This document shows, piece after piece, positions 35,882 to 44,882 of a stretch of DNA of 64,000 nt. The notes below the pieces were generated by a model. That model was not told the DNA's origin. It searched no databases and worked only from the letters and a program-made list of their open reading frames with translations. How positions within the stretch are numbered: position 1 is the stretch's first letter; the number at the start of each line of letters is the position of its first letter. The position numbers and the translations under genes were made by a program. This DNA is from an uncultured Bacteroidales bacterium (GTDB taxonomy: Bacteria; Bacteroidota; Bacteroidia; Bacteroidales; UBA932): positions 1-64,000 of the forward strand of contig CAMQDS010000010.1 of assembly GCA_946999645.1 (NCBI GenBank), given 5' to 3'.

Positions 35882-36650
35882 ACGCTCTACATGGGCTGCT
35901 CCATATTTTGTTTTTTTGGCATTATTTGTAGTACTGCCACTTTTTATGGTTTTATTTTATGCTTTCCATAATATAAGCGGAGCTGTAACCTTTGATAACT
36001 TTATAAAATTTTTTCAAAGACCAGAAGATTTCAATACATTCATCTATTCTATTGAAATTGCAATAATGACTACAATACTATGTCTATTATTGGGTTATCC
36101 TGCAGCATGGATATTGAGCAATTCATCATTGAATAGGTCTTCTATAACCATAATGCTTTTTATTCTTCCAATGTGGATAAATATGCTTATCCGCACTTTA
36201 GCAACAGTTGCACTTTTTGATTTTTTGAAACTTCCTCTTGGAGAATCAGCTCTTTTATTTGGAATGGTTTACAACTTTCTTCCATTTATGATTTATCCTA
36301 TATATAACACTCTAAGTAAAATGGATAATTCATACATAGAAGCTGCTCAAGATCTCGGGGCAACACCAAAGGAAGTCTTTAGAAAAGTAACCCTTCCATT
36401 GTCTATGCCAGGAGTTGTCAGTGGTATTCTTATGGTTTTTATGCCTACTATATCTACTTTTGCGGTTGCTGAACTCCTCACTATGAATAAGGTAAAACTA
36501 TTTGGAACGACAATTCAGGAAAACATAAATAACGGTATGTGGAATTACGGAGCAACACTCGCCTTGATTATGCTGATAATAATAGGTTTAACATCTTTAC
36601 TTCCTGATGGGGACAAGGCAAGGGAAGACGAAAAAGGAGGATTGTTATAA
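35868..36650 (+). CDS. potB: Spermidine/putrescine ABC permease PotB
   Basis: A 260-residue inner-membrane permease with about six helices. The cytoplasmic EAA loop EAAQDLGATPKEVFRKVTLP contacts PotA. It overlaps potA by 14 bp and shares one base with the potC start (TAATG). The C-terminus (DGDKAREDEKGGLL) is hydrophilic. Confidence 0.92.
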   Translation: MKIIKRSTWAAPYFVFLALFVVLPLFMVLFYAFHNISGAVTFDNFIKFFQRPEDFNTFIYSIEIAIMTTILCLLLGYPAAWILSNSSLNRSSITIMLFILPMWINMLIRTLATVALFDFLKLPLGESALLFGMVYNFLPFMIYPIYNTLSKMDNSYIEAAQDLGATPKEVFRKVTLPLSMPGVVSGILMVFMPTISTFAVAELLTMNKVKLFGTTIQENINNGMWNYGATLALIMLIIIGLTSLLPDGDKAREDEKGGLL

Positions 36651-37438
36651 TGAAACGATTTTTTGCACAGGCTTACATATGGCTACTCCTAATAATATTA
36701 TACTCCCCTATACTGATTATTGCAGTATTTTCTTTTACAGAAGCAAAAGTTTTAGGGAATTGGACAGGTTTTTCCACACGGCTCTATGCTAATGTATTTA
36801 ATTTAGGAATTAATCAATCATTAATTAAGGCTATAGAAAATACACTTACCATAGCCATAATTTCTGCATTGTGTTCAACCATTTTAGGTACATTTTCAGC
36901 TATAGGCATCTTCAATTTACATGGTAAAAAAAGAAAAATAATTAATTTTCTCAACGATATACCAATGATTAATCCAGATATTATAACAGGCATATCGTTA
37001 TTTCTTCTTTTTGTAGCAGTTGGTATTACTCAAGGCTATGGAACAGTTCTGATTGCACATATTTCATTTTGTACTCCATATGTTGTGCTCAGCATATTGC
37101 CAAAACTCAGACAAATGAATCCTAATACGTACGAGGCTGCATTAGATTTGGGAGCCACTCCGTTACAGGCTCTTCGTAAAGTCATAATACCGCAAATACG
37201 ACCAGGTATGTTGTCAGGTTTTATTTTGGCATTTACTCTGTCTTTGGATGACTTTGCAGTTACACTCTTCACGAAAGGAAATCAAGGCTTGGAAACTCTA
37301 TCTACCTACATCTATGCCGATGCAAGGAAAGGAGGCTTAACCCCGGAGTTAAGACCTGTAATGACACTTATTTTTATTATTGTACTTTTACTACTTATAA
37401 TTATTAATATTCGTTCTTCTAAATCTATAAGTAAATGA
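36650..37438 (+). CDS. potC: Spermidine/putrescine ABC permease PotC
   Basis: A 262-residue permease with six helices. The EAA loop is EAALDLGATPLQALRKVIIP, and the PotC-type segment LSLDDFAVTLFTKG follows, a motif conserved in polyamine permeases. It overlaps potD by 4 bp (ATGA). Confidence 0.93.
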   Translation: MKRFFAQAYIWLLLIILYSPILIIAVFSFTEAKVLGNWTGFSTRLYANVFNLGINQSLIKAIENTLTIAIISALCSTILGTFSAIGIFNLHGKKRKIINFLNDIPMINPDIITGISLFLLFVAVGITQGYGTVLIAHISFCTPYVVLSILPKLRQMNPNTYEAALDLGATPLQALRKVIIPQIRPGMLSGFILAFTLSLDDFAVTLFTKGNQGLETLSTYIYADARKGGLTPELRPVMTLIFIIVLLLLIIINIRSSKSISK

Positions 37439-38739
37439 AAAAAATCCTAATACTGATTGTTGAAATAATCGCTTCTCTAATTTTCAATATCAACGCAGCT
37501 GATAGAGAACATACTCTAAAAATTTATAATTGGGCAGATTATATTGATGAATCTGTGCTGAAAGAATTTCAACAATGGTATACAAAACAAACAGGAGAAA
37601 AGGTAAATATTGTATATCAGCTATTTGATATTAATGAAGTAATGCTTTCTAAAATAGAACTTGGACATGAAGATTTTGATGTAGTCTGTCCTTCTGACTA
37701 TATTATAGAAAAAATGCTTCGTGCAGATATGCTGCTTCCAATAGAAAGAAATTTTGGAAAGACACCAGACTATACTAAAAATATCTCTCCATATATTATT
37801 GAAAAATTAAATCAAATAGATGGGCATGGTAAAAATGCTAACGACTATGCAGTGAGTTATATGTGGGGTACTACTGGTATACTATACAATAAAAAATATA
37901 TCAAACGCGATGAGGTATCCACATGGGAGTGTTTAAGGAATCCTAAATTTAAGGGCAAACTCTTAATGAAAGAATCCTTCAGAGATGTATTTACCTGCCT
38001 TCTTATTCATCTTAATAGAGAAAAATTAAACTCAGGTGAAATTAAACTAAAGGATTTGACCTTTAATGCTTCAGATAAAGAAATAGCAAAAGTTGAAAAT
38101 TTTTTAAATGACGTTAAAGGGAATGTTGCGGGCTGGGAGGCTGATTTCGGTAAAGAATTGATGACTAAAGAAAAAGGCTGGCTAAATTTCACATATAGTG
38201 GAGATGCCGCCTGGGCTATAGAAGAAGCAGAAAAAGTAGGGGTTGATTTGGACTATGTCATTCCAAAAGAAGGAAGTATTGTATGGTTTGACGGCTGGGT
38301 AATACCAAAGTATGCACAAAACATAAAGGCTGCAAGATATTTTATCGATTTTATGTGCAGAAGTGATATTGCAAAGAAGAATATGGATGCTATTGGTTAT
38401 GTAAGTTCAGTCGGTGGAGATGAATTGTTATCCATGGTTGAAGATACATTGAGATATTCTCCGATTGATGCATCCTATTTTTTTGGAGAAAAAGCAAAGG
38501 CGGTTTGCATAAACCCTATACAGTATCCTGACAATTCTATTATCTCAAAATGCGGAATGGAACATGACAGTGGAGATAGGACAGAAGCCTTACTTGCTAT
38601 GTGGTCAAGGGTAAAAGGTGATAATGCCACAAGAAGTACTTATGTAATAATTATAATTGCAATAGTGTCGCTTATTGCTGGTTATTTTGTATCAAAGACG
38701 AAAAAAAGAAAAAAAATCAGCCGTAGCCATAGACGCTAA
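37435..38739 (+). CDS. potD: Polyamine-binding protein PotD with extra C-terminal membrane anchor
   Basis: A periplasmic binding protein of the PotD/PotF type: signal peptide MKKILILIVEIIASLIFNINA, then LKIYNWADYID, the signature start of PotD, and the later segments VSYMWGTTGILYNKKY and WFDGWVIPK. E. coli PotD is 348 residues. Here the protein has 434, with a hydrophobic helix at ~405-424 (YVIIIIAIVSLIAGYFV) and a strongly basic tail (KTKKRKKISRSHRR). It is therefore probably anchored in the inner membrane by its C-terminus instead of being free or lipid-anchored. The final codons lie inside a terminator-like hairpin and overlap the convergent DUF4625 gene by 4 bp. Confidence 0.9.
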   Translation: MKKILILIVEIIASLIFNINAADREHTLKIYNWADYIDESVLKEFQQWYTKQTGEKVNIVYQLFDINEVMLSKIELGHEDFDVVCPSDYIIEKMLRADMLLPIERNFGKTPDYTKNISPYIIEKLNQIDGHGKNANDYAVSYMWGTTGILYNKKYIKRDEVSTWECLRNPKFKGKLLMKESFRDVFTCLLIHLNREKLNSGEIKLKDLTFNASDKEIAKVENFLNDVKGNVAGWEADFGKELMTKEKGWLNFTYSGDAAWAIEEAEKVGVDLDYVIPKEGSIVWFDGWVIPKYAQNIKAARYFIDFMCRSDIAKKNMDAIGYVSSVGGDELLSMVEDTLRYSPIDASYFFGEKAKAVCINPIQYPDNSIISKCGMEHDSGDRTEALLAMWSRVKGDNATRSTYVIIIIAIVSLIAGYFVSKTKKRKKISRSHRR

Positions 38740-38750
38740 CGACTGATTTT
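38711..38750. terminator. Bidirectional terminator embedded in overlapping 3' ends of potD and the DUF4625 gene
   Basis: AAAATCAG (38713-38720) pairs with CTGATTTT (38743-38750); inside it CGTAGC pairs with GCTAACG allowing a one-base bulge. Runs of A on the left and T on the right provide a U-tract for both directions. Both stop codons (38737-38739 plus, 38736-38738 minus) lie within it. Confidence 0.7.
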
Positions 38751-39218
38751 AATACTCCAAGACCTTAATTGCTGCCACCCTGACTTATCAGTAAGTCTTA
38801 TCATAAAATGGTAATCTCCTTCATCTATATCGGCTGGTATAGGTATATCAATATTAACCTTATATGATTTAAGTTTAGATGGTATTGTAAAGTCCTTGTT
38901 ATATATCCAAGGGTGAACAGGCTGTTTTTTAGCATCAAGTGTACATTCCTCATGTTCAGTACTATGAGTATGATGATCAAAATTATTATGTACTTCAATG
39001 TTAAAACTTCCCAATTCTACATCATCCGAAAAAACAAGTCTTACAGGAATAAATGTACCTTTTATAAAGACATTGCAATTCTTTGGTGATGCCTCATTTC
39101 CTGAGGCTAATATTTCAGGCTTATTTTCATCAATATCTGTCTTATCCCTGTGACAAGACAGGAATAAGACAGGTAAAATGATAAATGATAAAATAAGTTT
39201 ATAATACTTGTTTCTCAT
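38736..39218 (-). CDS. DUF4625 lipoprotein, His-rich
   Basis: A 160-residue lipoprotein (signal KLILSFIILPVLFLSC). One immunoglobulin-like DUF4625 domain spans ~40-155, with the terminal strand DEGDYHFMIRLTDKSGWQ. A His-rich loop (NFDHHTHSTEHEEC) suggests metal binding. It overlaps the preceding DUF4625 gene by one base and is co-transcribed with the TonB-dependent receptor gene. The function of the family is not established; context suggests periplasmic or surface metal handling. Confidence 0.75.
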   Translation of the reverse strand: MRNKYYKLILSFIILPVLFLSCHRDKTDIDENKPEILASGNEASPKNCNVFIKGTFIPVRLVFSDDVELGSFNIEVHNNFDHHTHSTEHEECTLDAKKQPVHPWIYNKDFTIPSKLKSYKVNIDIPIPADIDEGDYHFMIRLTDKSGWQQLRSWSIKISR

Positions 39219-39631
39219 TATTTTGTGACTTTGATATGCACTTCTGAAGTTGCTGTCTGACCTTGCTTGTCAATTACAGTAAAATGAAGATGATATTCTC
39301 CTTCAGGAGCATTTGCAGGAATATCAATATGTTCATGAAATTTGGTGTTTTTCACTCCAATGTACTTTCCTTCTTTAAAGCTCTTTTCAATTTCAAATTT
39401 ACCACCCTCTTTATGTATCTCTACATTGATTTCTTTAATAAGTCCTTCAGCCTCAATTGTTCCTTCAAGATGCATATCTTTTCCTATAGTAGCAACTTTG
39501 CTGTTTTTATGTCCTACCTCTGTAAGATTAATAACAGGTTTTGCAATAACATTTGAAGATTCTTTCTTGCAAGAAGAAAGTGCTGAAACTGCAAGCAGCA
39601 CAGAAGCTGCAAATACTAAAATTTTTTTCAT
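39218..39631 (-). CDS. DUF4625 lipoprotein
   Basis: A 137-residue lipoprotein (signal MKKILVFAASVLLAVSALSSC). A single DUF4625 domain: KPVINLTEVGHKNSKVA, GTIEAEG, HEHIDIPANAPEGEYHLHF and a final strand. It contains several His residues (KFHEHI, EYHLHF). It lies 33 bp after the TonB-dependent receptor gene and overlaps its paralogue by one base, so the two came from duplication within the operon. Confidence 0.8.
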   Translation of the reverse strand: MKKILVFAASVLLAVSALSSCKKESSNVIAKPVINLTEVGHKNSKVATIGKDMHLEGTIEAEGLIKEINVEIHKEGGKFEIEKSFKEGKYIGVKNTKFHEHIDIPANAPEGEYHLHFTVIDKQGQTATSEVHIKVTK

Positions 39632-39664
39632 AAAAATAAAAATTTAAAAAATTAAACAATAGTG

Positions 39665-41794
39665 TTAAAATTCAATTCCTAATAATACCGTTACATTACG
39701 CCCTGGTTCAGGGACATCAATAAGACGATAAAAACTTGTATGGTCATAATATTTTCTATTGAATATATTATTTATAGCAAGATTCATTTTTAATTTTAAT
39801 TTATTAATTGATAATGTATTACCAATATTAATATCTGTTGTATTGTAACCAGCGGTCGGAAGTTCTGGTGGTACAATATCATACTTATCTCCTACCACCC
39901 TTTCAATAATAGAAAGATATGTATTACTTTTTCTTGAAGGGATAGAGTACTTTAATTCACATGAAACAGACCATGGAGGAGAGAAAGGAAGTGTATAATC
40001 TTTTTTAATTCCTGACAACTGTACTGCATAAAGATAATCTCCCATTATAGTACAATCCATATTTTTAATTATACGAATATTTCCTTGTGCCTCAAGTCCC
40101 CATCTAAAGACTTCACTTTGCACATAATTATATGTCTGAAGTCCCTCTGTATATTTAGAAGTAGGATTAAGATAGATATAGTTTGGAAAATAATTTACAA
40201 ATGGGTCAATTTGAAAACTAAATGCTCCATAAGACCAAGAAATACCAGCATCTGCCTGATATGATTTTTCTGCGTTCAAATGGGAGTTGCCTTTTTCATA
40301 TCTAAAGATATGATAATTAATACCATCTGTTCCTAATTCTTTTGCAATAGGAGCCCTAAAACCTTTACCTATATTAGCCTTTAAGACCCAATTATTAGTA
40401 AGGTAATTTATACCGATAGACCATGTAAAACTATTAAAATACCTGCTAAGTTCATCAGAACGTCTTTTATACACCATATTGCCTCCTTCTGGCGTCTTAA
40501 ACCAATCATTGTATGTATGTATTTCAGTATTTATAAAGTCATACCTGACTCCTCCGCTTATTATTAAATTATTTTTAACTTTATATTTATCAAATAGATA
40601 AGAACCTATGGAAAAGGTTTCAAAGTCTGGAATTATAAATCCCCACCCTTTTCTTCTGTTATGCTGATATTCCGAATTAACTCCTAAAGAAATACTATGA
40701 CTGGTAAATATCCTACTTTTAGCCCCAAGATTTACAGTAAAGGTATTTTTATTAAACTGCCTTTCCAATGGATTGGAAGGAATAGGCATATATCCGTGAG
40801 ATACAGGTTCAGAACATTCTTTTCTAAGATTATTCTGGTATGAAATAGCTGAATATAAATTAATTTCACCTAAATCAAACGATGTATTATTAACTATTTT
40901 AAGATGATTGACACTATGAAATGGTAAGTCTATATCTCTTCGACTTTTATCATAATCAATTTCTGACATCCTGACTTCAAGACCATGTGCATTTGCAAAA
41001 AATCCTGATTTTGAATATATATCAGACACTCTAAAGTCAGTTTGGAAATTTCCTGATATATAACCTAATGTTAGGCTGCCATCTTCCTCTCTTCCTGCTG
41101 TATTACGCAATCTCCTATCCTTTAACTTTATATAATAAGAATAATATTGTATACTGTCTGCAGGTATTTTATAATCCGCATAATCTATTATAGTAAAATG
41201 ACTTCTAAAATAAAATGCTCCATTTCTGCCAGCAACTTTAGCAGAAACACCTATTGATTCATTATTACTCCTTGCAAATATATTGGCTTTGGCTTCAATT
41301 TTATCCACAGGCAAATAATTGCTATACAGATTAATAACTCCTCCTATGGCATCAGATCCGTAAAGTAAGGCAGACGGCCCCTTTACTATATCTATCTTAT
41401 CAAGATCAAATTGATCTATTTCAAGCCCATGGTCTTCCCCCCACTGCTGTCCTTCGTGTTTAATACCATTTTCTGTAACTACCATTCGGTTAAAGCCAAG
41501 CCCTCTTATTGACGGTTTTGATTCGCCAGAACCGATACTCATAGCCCTTACTCCTGGTATTCCTGACAAGCTCTGCATAAGACTGCCCGAAAACTTGCTT
41601 TGAATATATGCCTTATCTAAGGATACTATATTTTGAGGCAATTTCATCATTATTGCCCTCCTGTCCGATTTACCCGACACTACAGCCTCATCTATAACAA
41701 GACCATTAAGGATTGAAGTTGTATCTTTTTTCTGTGCAGATAAAGACAAGGCAGACAGGAGAAAAACTATAGTACTAACTATATTTTTCAACAT
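39665..41794 (-). CDS. TonB-dependent outer-membrane receptor (probable metal or metal-chelate)
   Basis: A 709-residue receptor with signal peptide (VSTIVFLLSALSLSAQ), a short N-terminal extension (GLVIDEAVVSGKSDR), a plug (SGIPGVRAMSIGSG, KPSIRGLGFNRMVVTENGI, VKGPSALLYGSDAIGGVINL) and a 22-strand barrel ending VTVLLGIEF. It has no CarboxypepD_reg domain, unlike SusC. The plug is like those of siderophore, heme and zinc/copper receptors. Neighbours are small His-rich lipoproteins and a CxxCH protein, favouring a metal substrate. Which metal cannot be decided from sequence. Confidence 0.85.
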   Translation of the reverse strand: MLKNIVSTIVFLLSALSLSAQKKDTTSILNGLVIDEAVVSGKSDRRAIMMKLPQNIVSLDKAYIQSKFSGSLMQSLSGIPGVRAMSIGSGESKPSIRGLGFNRMVVTENGIKHEGQQWGEDHGLEIDQFDLDKIDIVKGPSALLYGSDAIGGVINLYSNYLPVDKIEAKANIFARSNNESIGVSAKVAGRNGAFYFRSHFTIIDYADYKIPADSIQYYSYYIKLKDRRLRNTAGREEDGSLTLGYISGNFQTDFRVSDIYSKSGFFANAHGLEVRMSEIDYDKSRRDIDLPFHSVNHLKIVNNTSFDLGEINLYSAISYQNNLRKECSEPVSHGYMPIPSNPLERQFNKNTFTVNLGAKSRIFTSHSISLGVNSEYQHNRRKGWGFIIPDFETFSIGSYLFDKYKVKNNLIISGGVRYDFINTEIHTYNDWFKTPEGGNMVYKRRSDELSRYFNSFTWSIGINYLTNNWVLKANIGKGFRAPIAKELGTDGINYHIFRYEKGNSHLNAEKSYQADAGISWSYGAFSFQIDPFVNYFPNYIYLNPTSKYTEGLQTYNYVQSEVFRWGLEAQGNIRIIKNMDCTIMGDYLYAVQLSGIKKDYTLPFSPPWSVSCELKYSIPSRKSNTYLSIIERVVGDKYDIVPPELPTAGYNTTDINIGNTLSINKLKLKMNLAINNIFNRKYYDHTSFYRLIDVPEPGRNVTVLLGIEF

Positions 41795-41886
41795 CTGTAT
41801 TTAAATTGTGATTATTACGAGGCTCTACGCCTCAATTATCTTTTTACTCTAACTCTGGATATTAGAAATAAATATCCGCTTTTATC

Positions 41887-42207
41887 TTAAGAAAGGCAGA
41901 CAGGAGGGGCCCTAAGTCCGTTAGAGAAAGAAGAACTAAGAATTACAGAACAGATATACGGTTTAAACGGTATATCATTAAATTCAAAAATTGATTCGAA
42001 AATTACGGGAGTGGTTTCAGTAAATGGAGAAACTGTAAAATGGCAAATTGCACAATCTTCGCTGTATTCACCAGATTTACTATCTGATAATAGAGAAACT
42101 GAAACCCCGTTTGAATTATGAAAGTGAGTTACCTTTACCACAAAAGCCAGCATCAGTGTCATAAATAACACTGATCCTATAACAAATCTTTTGAGGTCTT
42201 TTATCAT
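41887..42207 (-). CDS. Small membrane-anchored protein with HxH and CAICH motifs (DUF2946-like)
   Basis: A 106-residue protein with one N-terminal hydrophobic helix (~9-27), then KVTHFHNSNG, CAICHFTVSPF and a C-terminal RAPPVCLS. Short proteins with an HxH, a CxxC pair and a terminal RAPP are typical of the DUF2946-like group found beside metal-related TonB receptors. The CxxCH pattern also resembles a c-type heme site, but no other cytochrome features are visible. It is the first gene of the operon with the TonB-dependent receptor (92-bp gap) and may be a metal sensor or chaperone. Function unknown. Confidence 0.6.
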   Translation of the reverse strand: MIKDLKRFVIGSVLFMTLMLAFVVKVTHFHNSNGVSVSLLSDSKSGEYSEDCAICHFTVSPFTETTPVIFESIFEFNDIPFKPYICSVILSSSFSNGLRAPPVCLS

Positions 42208-42244
42208 TTAATTCAATTTTCAGCGCGAAGGTATATATTTTTCG

Positions 42245-42276
42245 TTTGTCTACAAAAAAATTCGTAATTAACTTTG
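42245..42276 (+). promoter_or_regulatory. Predicted Bacteroidota promoter of fhs
   Basis: TTTG (42245-42248), 20 bases, then TAACTTTG (42269-42276), about 90 bp upstream of the fhs start codon, in the divergent intergenic region with the metal-receptor operon. Confidence 0.6.
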
Positions 42277-42367
42277 TCCATATAACTATTTCGACTTATT
42301 CAAAACTTAAGAGACAGAAAGAATATGCAGTTATAGTTCAAAATAGAATCATTATAAATAGAATATT

Positions 42368-44002
42368 ATGAAGACAGATATAGAAATAGCAAGAGAGGTA
42401 AAGTTAAAACCTATTGATGAGATTGCCTCTGAAATAGGTATAAGCAGTTCAGATATAGAACAATATGGAAAATTTATTGCGAAAGTTCCAGGTTCATTAA
42501 TAAATAAAGAAAAAGTAAAAAAGAGCAAACTTATATTGGTAACGTCTATTACTCCTAACAAAGCAGGTATAGGAAAAACCACCGTATCGATAGGTTTGGC
42601 ATTAGGCATGAAGAAAATTGGTAAAAATGCCATTCTTGCACTTAGAGAGCCATCTTTAGGCCCTTGTTTCGGAATGAAAGGAGGGGCTGCCGGAGGAGGA
42701 TATGCACAAGTGCTACCGATGGAGAAAATCAATTTGCATTTTACTGGTGATTTCCATGCAATAACATCTGCCAACAATATGATTTCAGCTTTGCTTGATA
42801 ACTATATATACCAACATAGAGCAGAGGGCTTTGGTATGCGTGAAATTTTATTGAAACGTGTACTGGATGTAAATGATAGGTCACTAAGACAAATAGTTAC
42901 AGGATTAGGACCATATACTAACGGGGTTGAAGAACAATCTGGATTTGACATTACTCCAGCTTCGGAAATTATGGCAATTCTATGCCTTTCAAAAGATATA
43001 GACGATTTAAAAGAGCGCATCGGGAACATTCTTCTCGGTTACACTCTTAATAACGACCCGTTTTATGTTAAAGATATGCAAATCGAGGGGGCAATCGCAG
43101 CATTATTGCAAGATGCTCTAAACCCTAACTTAGTACAGACAACTGAAAACGGAGCTGCATTTATACATGGTGGACCTTTTGCCAATATAGCCCATGGATG
43201 TAATTCAATCCTCGCTACTCAAATGGCAATGACTTACGGTGACTATGTTATAACTGAAGCAGGATTTGGAGCTGATCTTGGAGCGGAAAAATTCTATAAC
43301 ATAAAATGTAGGAAAGCAGGATTAAATCCTGCTCTGACAATATTGGTAGCAACAATTTCTGGGCTAAAGATGCACGGAAATAATAATTTGGAAAAAGGAC
43401 TCTCAAATTTGGATAAACACATAAAAAACATCCAAAATTTTGGTCAAACTGTACTTGTGTGCCTAAATCGCTATGCTTCAGATACAACTAAAGAAATTGA
43501 GACTGTACAACAACATTGCAAAGATTTGGAAGTGGACTTTGCCGAGAACGATGCCTATGCAAAAGGAGGAGATGGAGCCATTGAATTTGCGAGTCGTGTA
43601 ATAGAAACCATCAACAATAAACCCTCAAAAGCATTACAATTTACTTATAGTGATACAGACAGTTTAAGTGAAAAAATAGTTGCAATCTGTACTAAAATTT
43701 ATGGAGCATCATCTGTATCATATTCAAAATCAGCACAAAAGAGACTATCTGAAGCAGAAAAATTAGGCTATAATAAATTTCCTATATGCATAGCAAAAAC
43801 ACAGTATTCATTTTCGCAAGATGATAAACAATGCGGAGTACCTACAGGCTTTATTATTGATATAAAAGATATTATAATTAATTCAGGTGCAGAAATGATT
43901 GTTGCGGTAGCAGGAGATATAATAAGAATGCCTGGACTGCCAAAAGTTCCTCAAGCACTTAAAATAAACATTGTTGACGGAAATATAGTAGGGCTATCAT
44001 AG
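42368..44002 (+). CDS. fhs: Formate-tetrahydrofolate ligase
   Basis: ATP-dependent activation of formate to 10-formyl-tetrahydrofolate for purine and one-carbon metabolism. The 544-residue protein has the nucleotide loop TPNKAGIGKTT (residues 56-66), then REPSLGPCFGMKGGAAGGGYAQV, the strongest family signature. Also present are the conserved LHFTGDFHAITSANN and GGPFANIAHGCNS. Length is near the family average of ~555. It is monocistronic between a consensus promoter and a strong terminator. Confidence 0.97.
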   Translation: MKTDIEIAREVKLKPIDEIASEIGISSSDIEQYGKFIAKVPGSLINKEKVKKSKLILVTSITPNKAGIGKTTVSIGLALGMKKIGKNAILALREPSLGPCFGMKGGAAGGGYAQVLPMEKINLHFTGDFHAITSANNMISALLDNYIYQHRAEGFGMREILLKRVLDVNDRSLRQIVTGLGPYTNGVEEQSGFDITPASEIMAILCLSKDIDDLKERIGNILLGYTLNNDPFYVKDMQIEGAIAALLQDALNPNLVQTTENGAAFIHGGPFANIAHGCNSILATQMAMTYGDYVITEAGFGADLGAEKFYNIKCRKAGLNPALTILVATISGLKMHGNNNLEKGLSNLDKHIKNIQNFGQTVLVCLNRYASDTTKEIETVQQHCKDLEVDFAENDAYAKGGDGAIEFASRVIETINNKPSKALQFTYSDTDSLSEKIVAICTKIYGASSVSYSKSAQKRLSEAEKLGYNKFPICIAKTQYSFSQDDKQCGVPTGFIIDIKDIIINSGAEMIVAVAGDIIRMPGLPKVPQALKINIVDGNIVGLS

Positions 44003-44005
44003 CAA

Positions 44006-44043
44006 AAAGGGACGGAATATGAAATAATTTCATCCGTCCCTTT
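44006..44043. terminator. Terminator downstream of fhs
   Basis: AAAGGGACGGA pairs with TCCGTCCCTTT, with an inner GAAAT/ATTTC pairing; the stem is followed by an AT-rich run. It lies between convergent fhs and the RsiV-like gene, so it may serve both. Confidence 0.85.
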
Positions 44044-44065
44044 AAATTTAATCTATCTGAAGTTA

Positions 44066-44866
44066 TTAATTAATAAGTTTCTTTGCTGTAGACATAAGAT
44101 TATCTTCAAGTTCAGAATAAGGTACTGTAAAAGTCGGAGTACCAAGAGCATAGGCAGCAATTTCATACTGATTATAAACAAACTCTACGCCTTTTTCTGT
44201 AAATAACGGATTACAATTTGGAAGATTGATTGTATCATAATTTTCCTCAAAGAGTAGATTTTGTTTCAGCTCCTCATCTGTAGTTATATTCCAATATTTC
44301 TTAAGTCCCTTTATAATAAGATTTTGGAAATTAGGAGTATCCGTATTCTTAAATAATTCCCAGCCAATCCTACGTCCGTCGCTCTTACGTAAGGTCACAC
44401 CAGTACGACTATAACTACCATGAGCCCCTCCTGCATACTGGCTTATCTCACATAAGTAAGTAATATACGACGGTGTCTGTGCATATACTTTCAAAGAAAC
44501 TGAATAACTTAACTTTATATCAGACATATCTTTTTCAAAGGACTTATATAAAGATTGAAACCCAGATACAGTTGCATCAAAATCATTTCTAACTACTTGC
44601 TTAATATTACTGCAATCATCCATATACTTATCATTCAGTGACTCATTAATAAATTCACCGATTGCAAGATTGATAGATAATGTTGTATCTTTAGGATACT
44701 CTACTTTAAATCTGTAATTTCCCGTTTCATCATTGATAACAAGACTGTCAGTAACTGTTTCAATTATATCTGAAGCTACTTTCCCTGTATTTCTATTACC
44801 GCAAACACAACTGCTAAGCATAACAGAACACACTGTTATACTGCTAAAAATTAATCTTATTTTCAT
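44066..44866 (-). CDS. RsiV/DUF3298-type lipoprotein
   Basis: A 266-residue lipoprotein from the ATG at 44866 (MKIRLIFSSITVCSVMLSSC); a GTG at 44878 is less likely. The N-terminal DUF4163-like domain includes YRFKVEYPKDTTLSINLAIGEFI, and the C-terminal DUF3298 domain contains CEISQYAGGAHGSYSRTG (the GGAHG motif), LFKNTD, and a strand reading FVYNQYEIAAYALG near the end. Related domains occur in RsiV, the lysozyme-binding anti-sigma factor, and in polysaccharide-deacetylase partners. Here it has no membrane helix or anti-sigma domain. It is 16 bp downstream of the GNAT gene. Confidence 0.75.
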   Translation of the reverse strand: MKIRLIFSSITVCSVMLSSCVCGNRNTGKVASDIIETVTDSLVINDETGNYRFKVEYPKDTTLSINLAIGEFINESLNDKYMDDCSNIKQVVRNDFDATVSGFQSLYKSFEKDMSDIKLSYSVSLKVYAQTPSYITYLCEISQYAGGAHGSYSRTGVTLRKSDGRRIGWELFKNTDTPNFQNLIIKGLKKYWNITTDEELKQNLLFEENYDTINLPNCNPLFTEKGVEFVYNQYEIAAYALGTPTFTVPYSELEDNLMSTAKKLIN

Positions 44867-44882
44867 AATATCTAACACTATG

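Noticed and set aside
41820..41834. Hairpin GAGGC-TCTAC-GCCTC upstream of the TonB-dependent receptor as a riboswitch
   Set aside because: It is a single 5-bp stem without surrounding conserved structure; too little to call a riboswitch.
41887..42207. Cytochrome c-type heme protein because of CAICH
   Set aside because: Only a single CxxCH in a 106-residue protein without other cytochrome features; HxH and terminal RAPP fit a DUF2946-like metal protein better.
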